7,900 nt of DNA from Spirochaetaceae bacterium (GTDB lineage: Bacteria > Spirochaetota > Spirochaetia > SZUA-6 > Fen-1364). Positions 1-6,010 of this stretch are shown here, in pieces; the stretch's first letter is position 1; every line of letters starts with the position of its first letter. The stretch lies in assembly GCA_003141795.1 (NCBI GenBank), contig PLNO01000004.1, positions 1 to 7,900 of the forward strand. The letters are read 5' to 3'. The notes beneath the pieces were generated by a model that saw nothing but the letters and a program-made list of their open reading frames with translations, had not been told where the DNA came from and ran no database searches. The position numbers were made by a program, and so were the translations under genes.

Positions 1-55
1 CAGGACCCTCTCCTTGATGAACCCGTGACAGAGTGTTAGCTTTCGTCTGGCTGTT

Positions 56-637
56 ATGCACTATTTTGGAATACAGGTCTTCACGGGGGCCGAGGAAAAG
101 TTCGTCACCACTGTTCGCCGGTCAAAATCCATGAGCGGGATCGATCTCGTATGGCCGCGGAGGAAGCTGCGCATCCGTCGGCGCGGCACTTGGCGCGATT
201 CTCTTGCCCCGCTGTTCCCTGGCTACATCTTCCTGCGTGCGGAGACCGTAAAGGACAACGTCTTTGAGGCGCTGCGTCAGGTGCCGAGGTTCGTCCGATT
301 CCTGCCCGCGAACGACAGGATCCTGCCTCTGGAATCAGGCGATCTCCAGACCGTCACGCATTTCCTCTCCTTCGGCGAGGTGGTGGACAAATCGAAGGTG
401 ATATTCGACGAGAACCGCCGCATCAAGGTCATCTCCGGCCCCATGATGGGGCTTGAAGGGCAGATCGTGAAGGTCGACCGCAGGAAAGGCCGTGCCCGTG
501 TGCGCTTGGAGCTCTACAAGAACTCTTTCGACGTGGATTTCGGGTTCGAGGCACTCGAGCAGAGCCTGCCGTCAACGACAGAAACGGCAGTAGGGGCGGT
601 CCAGCCGCACCCTCCGGCAGATTCTGGGACCGCTTAG
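56..637 (+). CDS. NusG-family specialised antitermination factor (RfaH/UpxY/LoaP-like)
   Basis: A 193-residue protein with the NusG layout. The N-terminal NGN domain (about 1-110) has the early aromatic/GAEEKF segment and the conserved FPGYIFL strand (54-60), followed by VPRFVRFL (76-83). A KOW motif follows at about 125-150 (SGPMMGLEGQIVKVDRRKGR). Family proteins ride on RNA polymerase to suppress pausing and termination; specialised paralogues usually control long surface-polysaccharide operons, which fits the Wzz and Wzi-like genes in this window. That target is inferred. The last 25 residues (169-193) are a Pro/Thr/Ala-rich tail outside the fold. ATG 56 is the only plausible start: TGA 26-28 lies upstream in frame and no other start codon intervenes. 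Shine-Dalgarno pairing is weak. Core NusG is less likely, because ribosomal and secE neighbours are absent. The 55 bases before the gene show no convincing promoter. Confidence 0.88.
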   Translation: MHYFGIQVFTGAEEKFVTTVRRSKSMSGIDLVWPRRKLRIRRRGTWRDSLAPLFPGYIFLRAETVKDNVFEALRQVPRFVRFLPANDRILPLESGDLQTVTHFLSFGEVVDKSKVIFDENRRIKVISGPMMGLEGQIVKVDRRKGRARVRLELYKNSFDVDFGFEALEQSLPSTTETAVGAVQPHPPADSGTA

Positions 638-651
638 TCGGTCTCCTCTTC
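614..651. repeat. Direct repeat copy A at the nusG stop
   Basis: This 38-base segment matches 1995-2032 at 35 positions without gaps; similarity continues about 10 bases further if a 3-base gap is allowed. It encodes the NusG end PADSGTA-TAG on the plus strand. On the minus strand, overlapping by two bases, it carries an acidic tail EDETEEETD-TAA resembling the RsmI C-terminus. Both copies therefore hold the same overlapping convergent stop codons. Mismatches lie at 625, 628 and 642. Confidence 0.8.
626..645 (+). terminator. Possible hairpin over the nusG stop codon
   Basis: GGGACCG (626-632) pairs with CGGTCTC (639-645) with one G-U pair and a six-base loop CTTAGT. It could slow or end transcription from either direction between convergent genes, but no U-rich tract follows on either strand. 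The pairing is not kept in repeat copy B, so it may be incidental. Confidence 0.22.
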
Positions 652-701
652 GGTCTCGTCCTCGCAGCAGCAGGAGTTTTCGGGGCAGAACCAGTATGAG
701 C

Positions 702-1034
702 CTATGGCAACGCCGCCCGGTCTTTGCTCTGATATTGGACGGCCTTGCCGGCAGCTTCCTCATAGAGTGCTTCCGGTGCGATATCCAATTCGCCTTCTCC
801 CCAGACTATGCTCCCAAACTCGATTCTGAATTTTCTCAAAAAATCGACGTCATGCAACCTATCAAAAACCGTGCCTTTCTCCATATATTTTGACAAGTCC
901 ACGCTTCCATCTGACCCATCCTCGAGTGGCGCTATTGACGCCAATGGTTGCTTGCGTGGGGCGCGCTCCCAGTTACGCAACAGATCAGACTTGTGGGGTG
1001 GTCCATGATCCGGCATAGACGAAAACACCGGCAC
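702..1034 (-). pseudogene. Collapsed DUF4160-DUF2442 gene pair (fused remnants)
   Basis: A 110-residue open frame beginning with GTG. Residues 1-14 (MPVFSS, then DHGPPH) resemble the start of DUF4160 proteins, which carry a D/E-H-x-PPH-FH motif. Residues 17-37 (LLRNWERA, then IAPLE) resemble the DUF4160 C-terminus. From residue 38 the sequence is the C-terminal half of DUF2442: GSDGSVDLSKY, then FRIEFGSIVW, then LDIAPEALYEEA. These two families are often adjacent genes, regarded as a putative toxin-antitoxin-like module of unproven function. Here the middle of DUF4160, its stop and the start of DUF2442 are missing, so two genes that should total about 170 residues are merged into 110. No good ribosome site is visible. 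A functional fused protein is possible but less likely than a deletion remnant. The family calls come from remembered motifs. Confidence 0.6.
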
Positions 1035-1076
1035 CTGAGGGCGTCAACGAGATCAGCACTTCGGGTCACCAGTCCG

Positions 1077-1319
1077 GACCGGCTTCCGCTTGTCGAGTTG
1101 GTGATTGCGGCCACGGCGCGCTCGATTGACGCGGTGCTCGTGCACCGGGATCCACACATGTCGAAGTGGATCACGTGGTCGGCGGCGGTGAGATTCAGGC
1201 CCACGCCACCGGCTTTGAGAGCGACAGCACGAAAATGGCGGGTCGTCGTCGCAGAGCTCGGCCAGGCGCTGGAACTTCCCACTGTCCTTGGGATCCCACA
1301 GGGCGTCGCCCGCGCCACT
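1077..1319 (-). pseudogene. SNF2-family helicase C-terminal remnant, frameshifted and deleted
   Basis: Reading leftwards, three fragments match the helicase C-terminal half of SNF2/RapA-type ATPases. At 1319-1233, ALWDPKDSGKFQRLAELC is followed directly by DDDPP. Next comes IFVLSL in a second frame, then LKAGGVGLNLTAADHVIHFD (helicase motif V; frame from 1237 to 1160). From 1154 to 1077 a shifted frame reads W-I-P-V-H-E, then VNRARRGRN, a worn version of the WNPAVE...RAxRIGQ motif VI. About 60 residues normally lying between the SGKF segment and the DDDPPF segment are absent, as is the whole N-terminal ATPase half. At least two indels break motif V. This gene is dead. SNF2 helicases of this type often accompany mobile or defence gene sets, which fits the neighbouring toxin-antitoxin relics. 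Confidence 0.72.
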
Positions 1320-1326
1320 GGGAGGG

Positions 1327-1554
1327 ATGGATTCAGATTCGGCCCCGCGTCTTCTCGTGGAGCTGATCGAGGACTACCCTCAGGACAAGTATGGTCCCAG
1401 CTGCGTGATTCTTGGGTATACTAATGCTGGAAGGGCGCTGCACGTGTAGTGCGCCTACTCCGACCGAATGATCGTCAAGATCGTGACGGTCTACGAGCCC
1501 GATCCGGACGGATGGATCGAGATGCGGATCCGCAGGCGGGGACAGGAGACACAG
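1327..1554 (+). pseudogene. DUF4258-type toxin remnant with internal TAG
   Basis: The plus frame reads LLVELIEDYPQDKYGPSCVI, then LGYTNAGRALHV, a TAG at 1447-1449, CAYSDRMIVKIVTVYEPDPD, and W-I-E-M-R-I-RRR. This is the C-terminal two thirds of small DUF4258 proteins (pattern EDYP...GRPLHV.C.Y....I.TVYEPDP..W). These are commonly encoded just upstream of YgiT-type antitoxins and treated as toxins. The N-terminal part of about 40 residues is missing: upstream of about 1345 the frame loses similarity and meets the SNF2 remnant of the opposite strand. The TAG replaces the residue after LHV, usually a hydrophobic one. The frame then runs without a stop straight into the antitoxin. An ATG at 1468 could restart translation, giving only the toxin tail fused to the antitoxin. 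Confidence 0.6.
1544..1548 (+). promoter_or_regulatory. Ribosome binding site of the antitoxin frame
   Basis: AGGAG at 1544-1548 stands six bases before ATG 1555. It is the best Shine-Dalgarno match in this patch and favours the 1555 start over the upstream in-frame ATG at 1468. Confidence 0.55.
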
Positions 1555-1764
1555 ATGCCGGAGAAACTGGTCGACGCCAAGGTTACCTACACGGTGGAGT
1601 ACGACGGACAGGTTTATATCGTGGAGCACGTTCCCGCCAAGATCTCTCAGGAGACCGGCGAGCAGTACTTCGCGCCAGAGACGGTGGAGCGAATTCGTGT
1701 CTTGATCAAGAGTCGGCGCAAGCCCGACAAGGTCATCCAGACACCTGTTTACGAATACGCATGA
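1555..1764 (+). CDS. YgiT/MqsA-N-like antitoxin lacking the zinc cysteines
   Basis: A 69-residue protein beginning MPEKLVDAKVTYTVEYDGQ. The core VTYTVEYDG...VYIVEHVPA...TGEQYFAPETVERI follows the YgiT-type zinc-finger antitoxin pattern (VxYxxxxDGxxxxIENVPAxxCxxCGExYFxPExVExI). The C-terminus RKPDKVIQTPVYEYA resembles a subgroup of that family. The two CxxC pairs are absent: the second pair position reads ISQETGE, and there is no Cys in the protein. In full systems this protein neutralises the DUF4258 partner; here the partner directly upstream, in the same frame, is broken. The start is chosen for the AGGAG at 1544-1548. The frame itself is undamaged, so the protein may still be made. Loss of Cys may be a subgroup trait rather than decay. 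Confidence 0.6.
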   Translation: MPEKLVDAKVTYTVEYDGQVYIVEHVPAKISQETGEQYFAPETVERIRVLIKSRRKPDKVIQTPVYEYA

Positions 1765-1994
1765 GCTGACGCCCAAAGCCTGACGTCTCAGAGGGCGAAG
1801 ACGGAGTTGAACGAGTTGACCGTGCCGGCGGAAGTAGCGGGAGCACGATTCGCCGTCGGCCAGCCCCGCCTACACTCCCGCCGGCGCGATGGCTCAGGAA
1901 ACAGCCGTGGGAACGAAGGTGCCTTTCACCGCCGCCACAGACCCTCGTGGATGCGGCCCCGCTGGCGGCAACGCCGACCGAGGAGCCACGCCAG
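1765..1994. other. Unassigned stretch between antitoxin frame and rsmI
   Basis: No recognisable gene. Several frames stay open because of GC content. The plus frame ending at TAG 2016-2018 is open back through about 1800 and closes with TPTEEPRQPADSGTA, the same last residues as the NusG protein, but its upstream part shows no NGN or KOW sequence. In another frame QETAVGTKV (about 1892-1918) faintly echoes TETAVGAV of the NusG tail. This may be worn remains of a second nusG 3' end. Confidence 0.3.
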
Positions 1995-2032
1995 CCGGCA
2001 GATTCGGGAACCGCTTAGTCGGACTCCTCTTC
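1995..2032. repeat. Direct repeat copy B at the rsmI stop
   Basis: This is the partner of 614-651 (35 of 38 identical). It covers the last codons of rsmI on the minus strand (EEEESD-TAA, stop at 2017-2015) and, on the plus strand, QPADSGTA-TAG (stop 2016-2018), identical in its last seven residues to the NusG C-terminus although no nusG body precedes it. Confidence 0.8.
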
Positions 2033-2752
2033 TTCGTCCTCTTCTGCCGATTCTTCCGTGCCTGCAAGAAACTTCGGATGATTGCCCGCAATCACGACGG
2101 TGATCTCACCGCGCACAGTGGCATCCTTGAACTCGGCGCAGAGCTCGCTCAAGGCGCCCCGGTGGATCTTCTCGAACTGTTTCGTGAGCTCCACGCACAC
2201 CGCGGCCTTCCTGTCGCCGAACACCTCCAGGGCGTCTGCAAGCAGCTTGTACACGCGGAAGGGCGACTCGTAGAAGATCATCGTGTGGGGAAGCTCTTTG
2301 TCCATATCCAGGAACCTGCGCCGCGCCCCGGACTTCTTGGGAGGGAAACCCTTGTACGTGAAGCTCGAGGTGGGGAGGCCCGAGGAGAGCAGGGCAGGCT
2401 CGATTGCCCCCGCCCCGGGGATCACCTCGACGTCGATTTCTTCCTCGAGGGCTCTGGCGATGATCCGGTAACCTGCATCGCTGATGCCTGGATAGCCGGC
2501 ATCGGAGCAGATACCCACAGATTCCCCTGTCTTGAGGAAGCCGATGATCCGTGAGCCGGCCTGTGCCTCGTTCTGCTCCCGGTAGGAGATGATGGTGCGG
2601 GGGCTTGCCACGCCGTGCTTCTCGAAGATCTTCCGCGTATGCCGGGTATCCTCGCACGCAAGGATCTGAATCTCTCCGAGGACTCGCAGCGCCCTGAGGG
2701 TAATGTCCTCCATGTTGCCAATGGGCGTTGCGATGATGAAGAGCTTTGCCAC
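2015..2752 (-). CDS. rsmI: 16S rRNA (cytidine(1402)-2'-O)-methyltransferase RsmI
   Basis: A 245-residue tetrapyrrole-methylase-fold enzyme that uses S-adenosylmethionine to methylate the 2'-O of C1402 in the 30S decoding centre, in the cytoplasm. All family signatures are present in order: IIATPIGNMEDITLRAL (6-22), ACEDTRHTRK (32-41), SDAGYPGISDAG (83-94), IPGAGAIEPALLSSGLPT (111-128), FYESPFR (160-166), ELTKQFEKIHRG (188-199) and GEITVVI (215-221). The Ala/Tyr variants in SDAGYPG and PGAGA are mild departures from the usual SDAGTPG and PGPSA. It is shorter than the roughly 280-residue E. coli enzyme, ending in an acidic tail (EESAEEDEEEESD) instead of the usual C-terminal domain. The start is GTG at 2752; AGGA lies only two bases away, an unusually short spacing. 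It follows the upstream barrel gene by 8 bases, so it is probably the last gene of that operon. Its stop lies inside repeat copy B. Confidence 0.95.
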   Translation of the reverse strand: MAKLFIIATPIGNMEDITLRALRVLGEIQILACEDTRHTRKIFEKHGVASPRTIISYREQNEAQAGSRIIGFLKTGESVGICSDAGYPGISDAGYRIIARALEEEIDVEVIPGAGAIEPALLSSGLPTSSFTYKGFPPKKSGARRRFLDMDKELPHTMIFYESPFRVYKLLADALEVFGDRKAAVCVELTKQFEKIHRGALSELCAEFKDATVRGEITVVIAGNHPKFLAGTEESAEEDEEEESD

Positions 2753-2760
2753 TATCCTGC

Positions 2761-4260
2761 CTACAGCGCCTTGGCCGGCAGCGAATACGTATAGCGCACG
2801 CCCAGCTCCAGGGCCAGCAGGAGCTTGTTGTTGCCGAGGATGGGCTGGAGGATGGCAGACTGCACCGGGGGTCCTGCCGGAGTGTACGCCTGTGGCGAGT
2901 TGAAGTCCCCGCCGATATCGAACACCACGCTAACCTGGAAGTCTCCCAGTTGCTTCTTTGCGCCCGTGTGCAGAATGAGGTACTGCTCCAAGACTTCGTT
3001 GGGGGTGACGTCGAAAAGCTCAATCCTGTAGGGAATGTCGGACCACGTCGAGTAAATGTTCCACGGGTTGTCGGGAGATGATGAGCCCTTGATGACGTAT
3101 TCGAGATGTGACGAGAGCTGGAACTCCCAAGGCGTGCCAGAAAATGGCTCATAGTCATAGGTCAGCCGGAAAGCAATCGCGTTTTCCCCCCACTGAAAAC
3201 CGACGTTCGAATCGCGCGGATCGATGATACTACCGTTGAAAACGACTGTCGGAAGGTACATGTACTCGTACGGGATGGTATTGACGCTGGTGGAGTCAGA
3301 ATACGTGGCCTCGTATGTGTACGCCGTTGCCCCGCCGTGCCAAAAGCCAATTGTCCCGAAGGAGAATTTGTAACTTCCACCGATGGACCATGCAAACTTG
3401 TCAAGGTTTGATGAATAGAGGCTGGGATCCCACCACGTTGTCAGGAAATTGAGGTTGATGTCATCGACGAGGAACTGAGCCTCAGTGTACAGGGGCCCTG
3501 ACTTGTAGTCCGCAAAGAGACCCATAAGGCTGTTGTCATTCGAGCCGCCGCCCTGCGTCCAGGGGTTGGTTCCCTGCGTCAGCAGCGTATTCGTCAGAAT
3601 GGAGGGCAGGGGACTCAGGAAGTAGTTCGCGTCAAAAGTGCGAAGGTAAACGGAAGACTCTTCGTATCCGACGCGCAGATCTCCCAGCTTCACCGCAATG
3701 AGCCGATAGTTGACGCCCTTGTCGCTCCATTTCGTGCCGGGGGCCCAATCGTAAGTGTTGGAGGAGCTCATGTTCACGCTGATCCATCGGCTCTGATACT
3801 GGATGAGGCTGTCCTCGTAGGTAATAGCCATCCCAAGGGTGGCGCGCGCTTCAGGGTTCAGGAACACCTCGTAGGGCGTGTCGATGGTTGACCGGGCGGG
3901 GATGAAGCCACCTTCGAACGAAAGCCCGCCGAAGTGAAGCCTTGTGTAGCCCTCGTCAAGGAGGAAGTACTGGTTGCCGATCTTCGACATCCAACCCTCT
4001 GTTGCTGCGTACTTCCCGTCATTGGTAACCCGAAAGCCTGCGCCGAAGTCGACGTACGGGGAGGTGTAGTCAAAGCTGAAGACGCCGAGGTCATAGGCGT
4101 TGCCCGTTCCCGCGGATTGGTAGTACTGCCCCATGGTGTAGCCGCCGCCGAGCTCGGCGGAAAGCGTGAGGCCGTAGAAAGGTGCCGAGGAATCCTGCGC
4201 CGCAAGCTGCGGTAGAACTGTCGCCGCAAGGAGCAGCGCACTGAGGAGTGTTCGCTTCAT
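2761..4260 (-). CDS. Outer-membrane beta-barrel protein, related to the upstream Wzi-like protein
   Basis: A 499-residue secreted protein. The signal peptide is residues 1-21 (KR, hydrophobic TLLSALLLAATVLPQLAA, cleavage before QDSS). The mature part has no further hydrophobic helix and is rich in alternating Tyr/Phe/Trp/Gly strands, ending in aromatic-containing strands (LLLALELGVRYTYSL, then PAKAL), as in outer-membrane barrels. The segment YTEAQFLVDDINL (258-270) aligns with FINGQAGVDDINV in the protein encoded just upstream. The following strand pattern is also alike, so I infer the two are paralogous and belong near the Wzi capsule-assembly family. Its start ATG overlaps the upstream stop as ATGA (4260-4257), indicating translational coupling; no strong Shine-Dalgarno is needed or seen. 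The exact role is unknown: surface polysaccharide binding or export fits, a porin is possible. Confidence 0.7.
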   Translation of the reverse strand: MKRTLLSALLLAATVLPQLAAQDSSAPFYGLTLSAELGGGYTMGQYYQSAGTGNAYDLGVFSFDYTSPYVDFGAGFRVTNDGKYAATEGWMSKIGNQYFLLDEGYTRLHFGGLSFEGGFIPARSTIDTPYEVFLNPEARATLGMAITYEDSLIQYQSRWISVNMSSSNTYDWAPGTKWSDKGVNYRLIAVKLGDLRVGYEESSVYLRTFDANYFLSPLPSILTNTLLTQGTNPWTQGGGSNDNSLMGLFADYKSGPLYTEAQFLVDDINLNFLTTWWDPSLYSSNLDKFAWSIGGSYKFSFGTIGFWHGGATAYTYEATYSDSTSVNTIPYEYMYLPTVVFNGSIIDPRDSNVGFQWGENAIAFRLTYDYEPFSGTPWEFQLSSHLEYVIKGSSSPDNPWNIYSTWSDIPYRIELFDVTPNEVLEQYLILHTGAKKQLGDFQVSVVFDIGGDFNSPQAYTPAGPPVQSAILQPILGNNKLLLALELGVRYTYSLPAKAL

Positions 4261-5855
4261 CGCTCAATATATGACACGGATTCCCCGAAGACTCCAGCAC
4301 TGAGTGCGACTTCTGCCCAGAACGTCTGAGTACCGGCCGCATAGTTTTCCTGCAGGTAGAGGGTCGGCTCCACGGAAATACGCAAGAACCCGAAGGGGAG
4401 GGCCGCGGCCTTGAAGCCGAGAGACCACGTGTCGACGTGGGGAGCGTTCTCGATGGTTGAAGAGGACTGATAAGGGATGAGGAGACTGACAGAGTTGCCG
4501 CTCCCGTCGGTCATGCGGGAGAGGTAGCGTACGTTAACCGTGGCGTCGAGCCATTTGATTCCCGTGAGCCGTGCGGAGAGCTCCACCCATGTGGCGCCAG
4601 GGCCGTAGGGAGAGGTGAGAGGCATATAGACAGGCCCGCCGTCGAGGAGATAGTCATAAACCGCTCTGGCATTTGGGTCATCAAAATTCCCCCAGAGGTA
4701 GTGGGTGGAGCCGAACTCGGCACGGAGATCGATGCGGATGGTACCATCGACGGCGAGGCCATAGCCTGCGGAGAGTATGAAAGCGGGGATTGTCGGCACG
4801 CTGGAGTCTGCAACTCCGATGCCTGTGACGTTGATGTCGTCGACACCGGCCTGACCATTAATAAAGAGGCCCGGCAGCGGAACCCACGAGGCATCCGCGA
4901 CGAGCGTCATGTTGTTAGGAACGATACTGGCGTTATGCCAGCTGAAGACGGGGAAGATGTCTGCCAGGGTGAAGGAGTTGTTGGCACGCGAGTAGATCGC
5001 TTGACCGGATATCCCGAGTCGTACCGTGTCGAAAGCATATTCGTAGCGGTGAACAGCAAGGAGTGTGACTGATGATATTGGGTCATCAAGCCCCGCTCTG
5101 TTCTCGAGTGTGGCAACGAGTAGATCGCCGGTGAGCCGCCCTAAAGGCAGTCGGAGCCGAAGGGCGTCAAGAAACGGAATCAGGGAGGAAGGAAGGAGCG
5201 AGTGCTCCGTGGGTCCCATCTGCACCCTTTCTCTTCCCAGCTCAACCTGGAGCGGTTTGAAGTCGTACCACGCGATTCCGCGCATAATGTCCTGATTCTC
5301 CAGGGCGAAAGGATTGCCCGCGGCGCTTTCCCAGAGATTTGTTACACTAAACGGCTCCAAGAAATACTCGCGCTGGATCGTTGCATTAATGGCAAGCTCG
5401 AGGCGCTCGTCGCGTGCATAGTCGAGCTGGATCGATCCAAGAGGCGCTCGGTCCAGAAAGAGTCGCCTGAGATCCAGAAACTGCTCCGATGCGGAGCGCC
5501 CGGGGTCCATGCTTACATTTTGAGTCCGATAGTAGGACTCAAAGCTTGCAGAGGCCGAAGCGGAGATCCTGTCTTTGGAAGGATCAAATCTTAGGACCCG
5601 TGTCCGATACGATTGAAGAGCCGAGCATAGATCCATCGGGGCTGTCTGTTCGAGCCTGTCAGCGTTTAGGGAGAGCTCTGCCTTTGAGACAGGGTAGGAG
5701 GAGACGGGGAAGACCCTTCCAGCCTGTTGGTAGAGGCTTGCGAGCTGATCCACCTCAGGGGTACCAGGCATGAAGAGGGTTTGGGCATCTACGGGCAACG
5801 TAGAAAGGGCCAAGACGACAGGGATGATGACAGCGCGGAACATTGAGTGGCGCAT
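4257..5855 (-). CDS. Wzi-like capsule-assembly outer-membrane protein
   Basis: A 532-residue protein with signal peptide 1-24 (hydrophobic VIIPVVLALSTLPVDA, then QTLF). The mature N-terminus (28-65) has a periplasmic segment (PEVDQLASLYQQAG, then YPVSKAEL) like the helical/SLH-like start common in Wzi-type proteins. The barrel body carries the family-like pattern LQVELGRERVQMGPTEHSLL (202-221), FLDALRLRLPLG (228-239), AVHRYEYAF (267-275), then GLFINGQAGVDDINV (329-343). Wzi proteins sit in the outer membrane and anchor or help assemble capsular polysaccharide; assignment here rests on these motifs, not on a search. It is the first gene of the minus-strand operon: GGAGG stands seven bases before ATG 5855, and a candidate promoter lies about 95 bases upstream. 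Its TGA overlaps the start of the next gene. Confidence 0.72.
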   Translation of the reverse strand: MRHSMFRAVIIPVVLALSTLPVDAQTLFMPGTPEVDQLASLYQQAGRVFPVSSYPVSKAELSLNADRLEQTAPMDLCSALQSYRTRVLRFDPSKDRISASASASFESYYRTQNVSMDPGRSASEQFLDLRRLFLDRAPLGSIQLDYARDERLELAINATIQREYFLEPFSVTNLWESAAGNPFALENQDIMRGIAWYDFKPLQVELGRERVQMGPTEHSLLPSSLIPFLDALRLRLPLGRLTGDLLVATLENRAGLDDPISSVTLLAVHRYEYAFDTVRLGISGQAIYSRANNSFTLADIFPVFSWHNASIVPNNMTLVADASWVPLPGLFINGQAGVDDINVTGIGVADSSVPTIPAFILSAGYGLAVDGTIRIDLRAEFGSTHYLWGNFDDPNARAVYDYLLDGGPVYMPLTSPYGPGATWVELSARLTGIKWLDATVNVRYLSRMTDGSGNSVSLLIPYQSSSTIENAPHVDTWSLGFKAAALPFGFLRISVEPTLYLQENYAAGTQTFWAEVALSAGVFGESVSYIER

Positions 5856-5862
5856 TCTCGAT

Positions 5863-5867
5863 CCTCC
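5863..5867 (-). promoter_or_regulatory. Ribosome binding site of the Wzi-like gene
   Basis: GGAGG on the minus strand stands seven bases upstream of ATG 5855-5853. It is the strongest Shine-Dalgarno site in the window and fixes this start. Confidence 0.75.
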
Positions 5868-5909
5868 AAATAGTCAACGCTCTGGAGTTGGCCGTCCTCG
5901 GCGGACAGG

Positions 5910-5933
5910 CTTGCACTCGCGATGTCGTGCAAG
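5910..5933. promoter_or_regulatory. Perfect 7-bp inverted repeat in the wzi-like leader
   Basis: CTTGCAC (5910-5916) and GTGCAAG (5927-5933) are exact inverted copies around a 10-base spacer that includes TCGCGA. The repeat lies between the candidate minus-strand promoter and the wzi-like start, so it could be a repressor operator just downstream of transcription start or a hairpin in the 5' UTR. Confidence 0.45.
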
Positions 5934-5950
5934 ACACCCCGACGACTCTT

Positions 5951-5980
5951 TTAATACTCCCACATCGAGTAGTAAATCAA
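5951..5980 (-). promoter_or_regulatory. Candidate sigma70 promoter for the wzi-like/rsmI operon
   Basis: On the minus strand TTGATT (5980-5975) and TATTAA (5956-5951) are separated by 18 bases; each matches its consensus at four of six positions. Transcription would start near 5944, giving a leader of about 90 bases that includes the 5910-5933 inverted repeat. Confidence 0.38.
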
Positions 5981-6010
5981 GGCCGATTGTCGGAGAGGCC
6001 TGAAATTCCC

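Noticed and set aside
1..55. Promoter for the nusG paralogue
   Set aside because: TTGATG and TGTTAG elements are present but only 14 bases apart; the real promoter is probably outside the window.
614..660. Integron-type attC recombination site as an explanation of the repeat
   Set aside because: The repeat lacks the RYYYAAC/GTTRRRY core sites, and the similarity is explained by shared coding ends.
948..1424. A 158-residue plus-strand open frame across the SNF2 remnant
   Set aside because: Protein-like signal (motif V of SNF2) is on the opposite strand; this frame shows no known pattern.
1889..2554. A 221-residue plus-strand open frame opposite rsmI
   Set aside because: Mirror frame of the well-supported rsmI gene; no recognisable domain.
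2106..3158. A 350-residue minus-strand open frame overlapping rsmI and the second barrel gene
   Set aside because: It is Arg/Pro/Ser-rich, out of frame with rsmI and the barrel gene, both of which have clear signatures, so it is an antisense-of-composition shadow.
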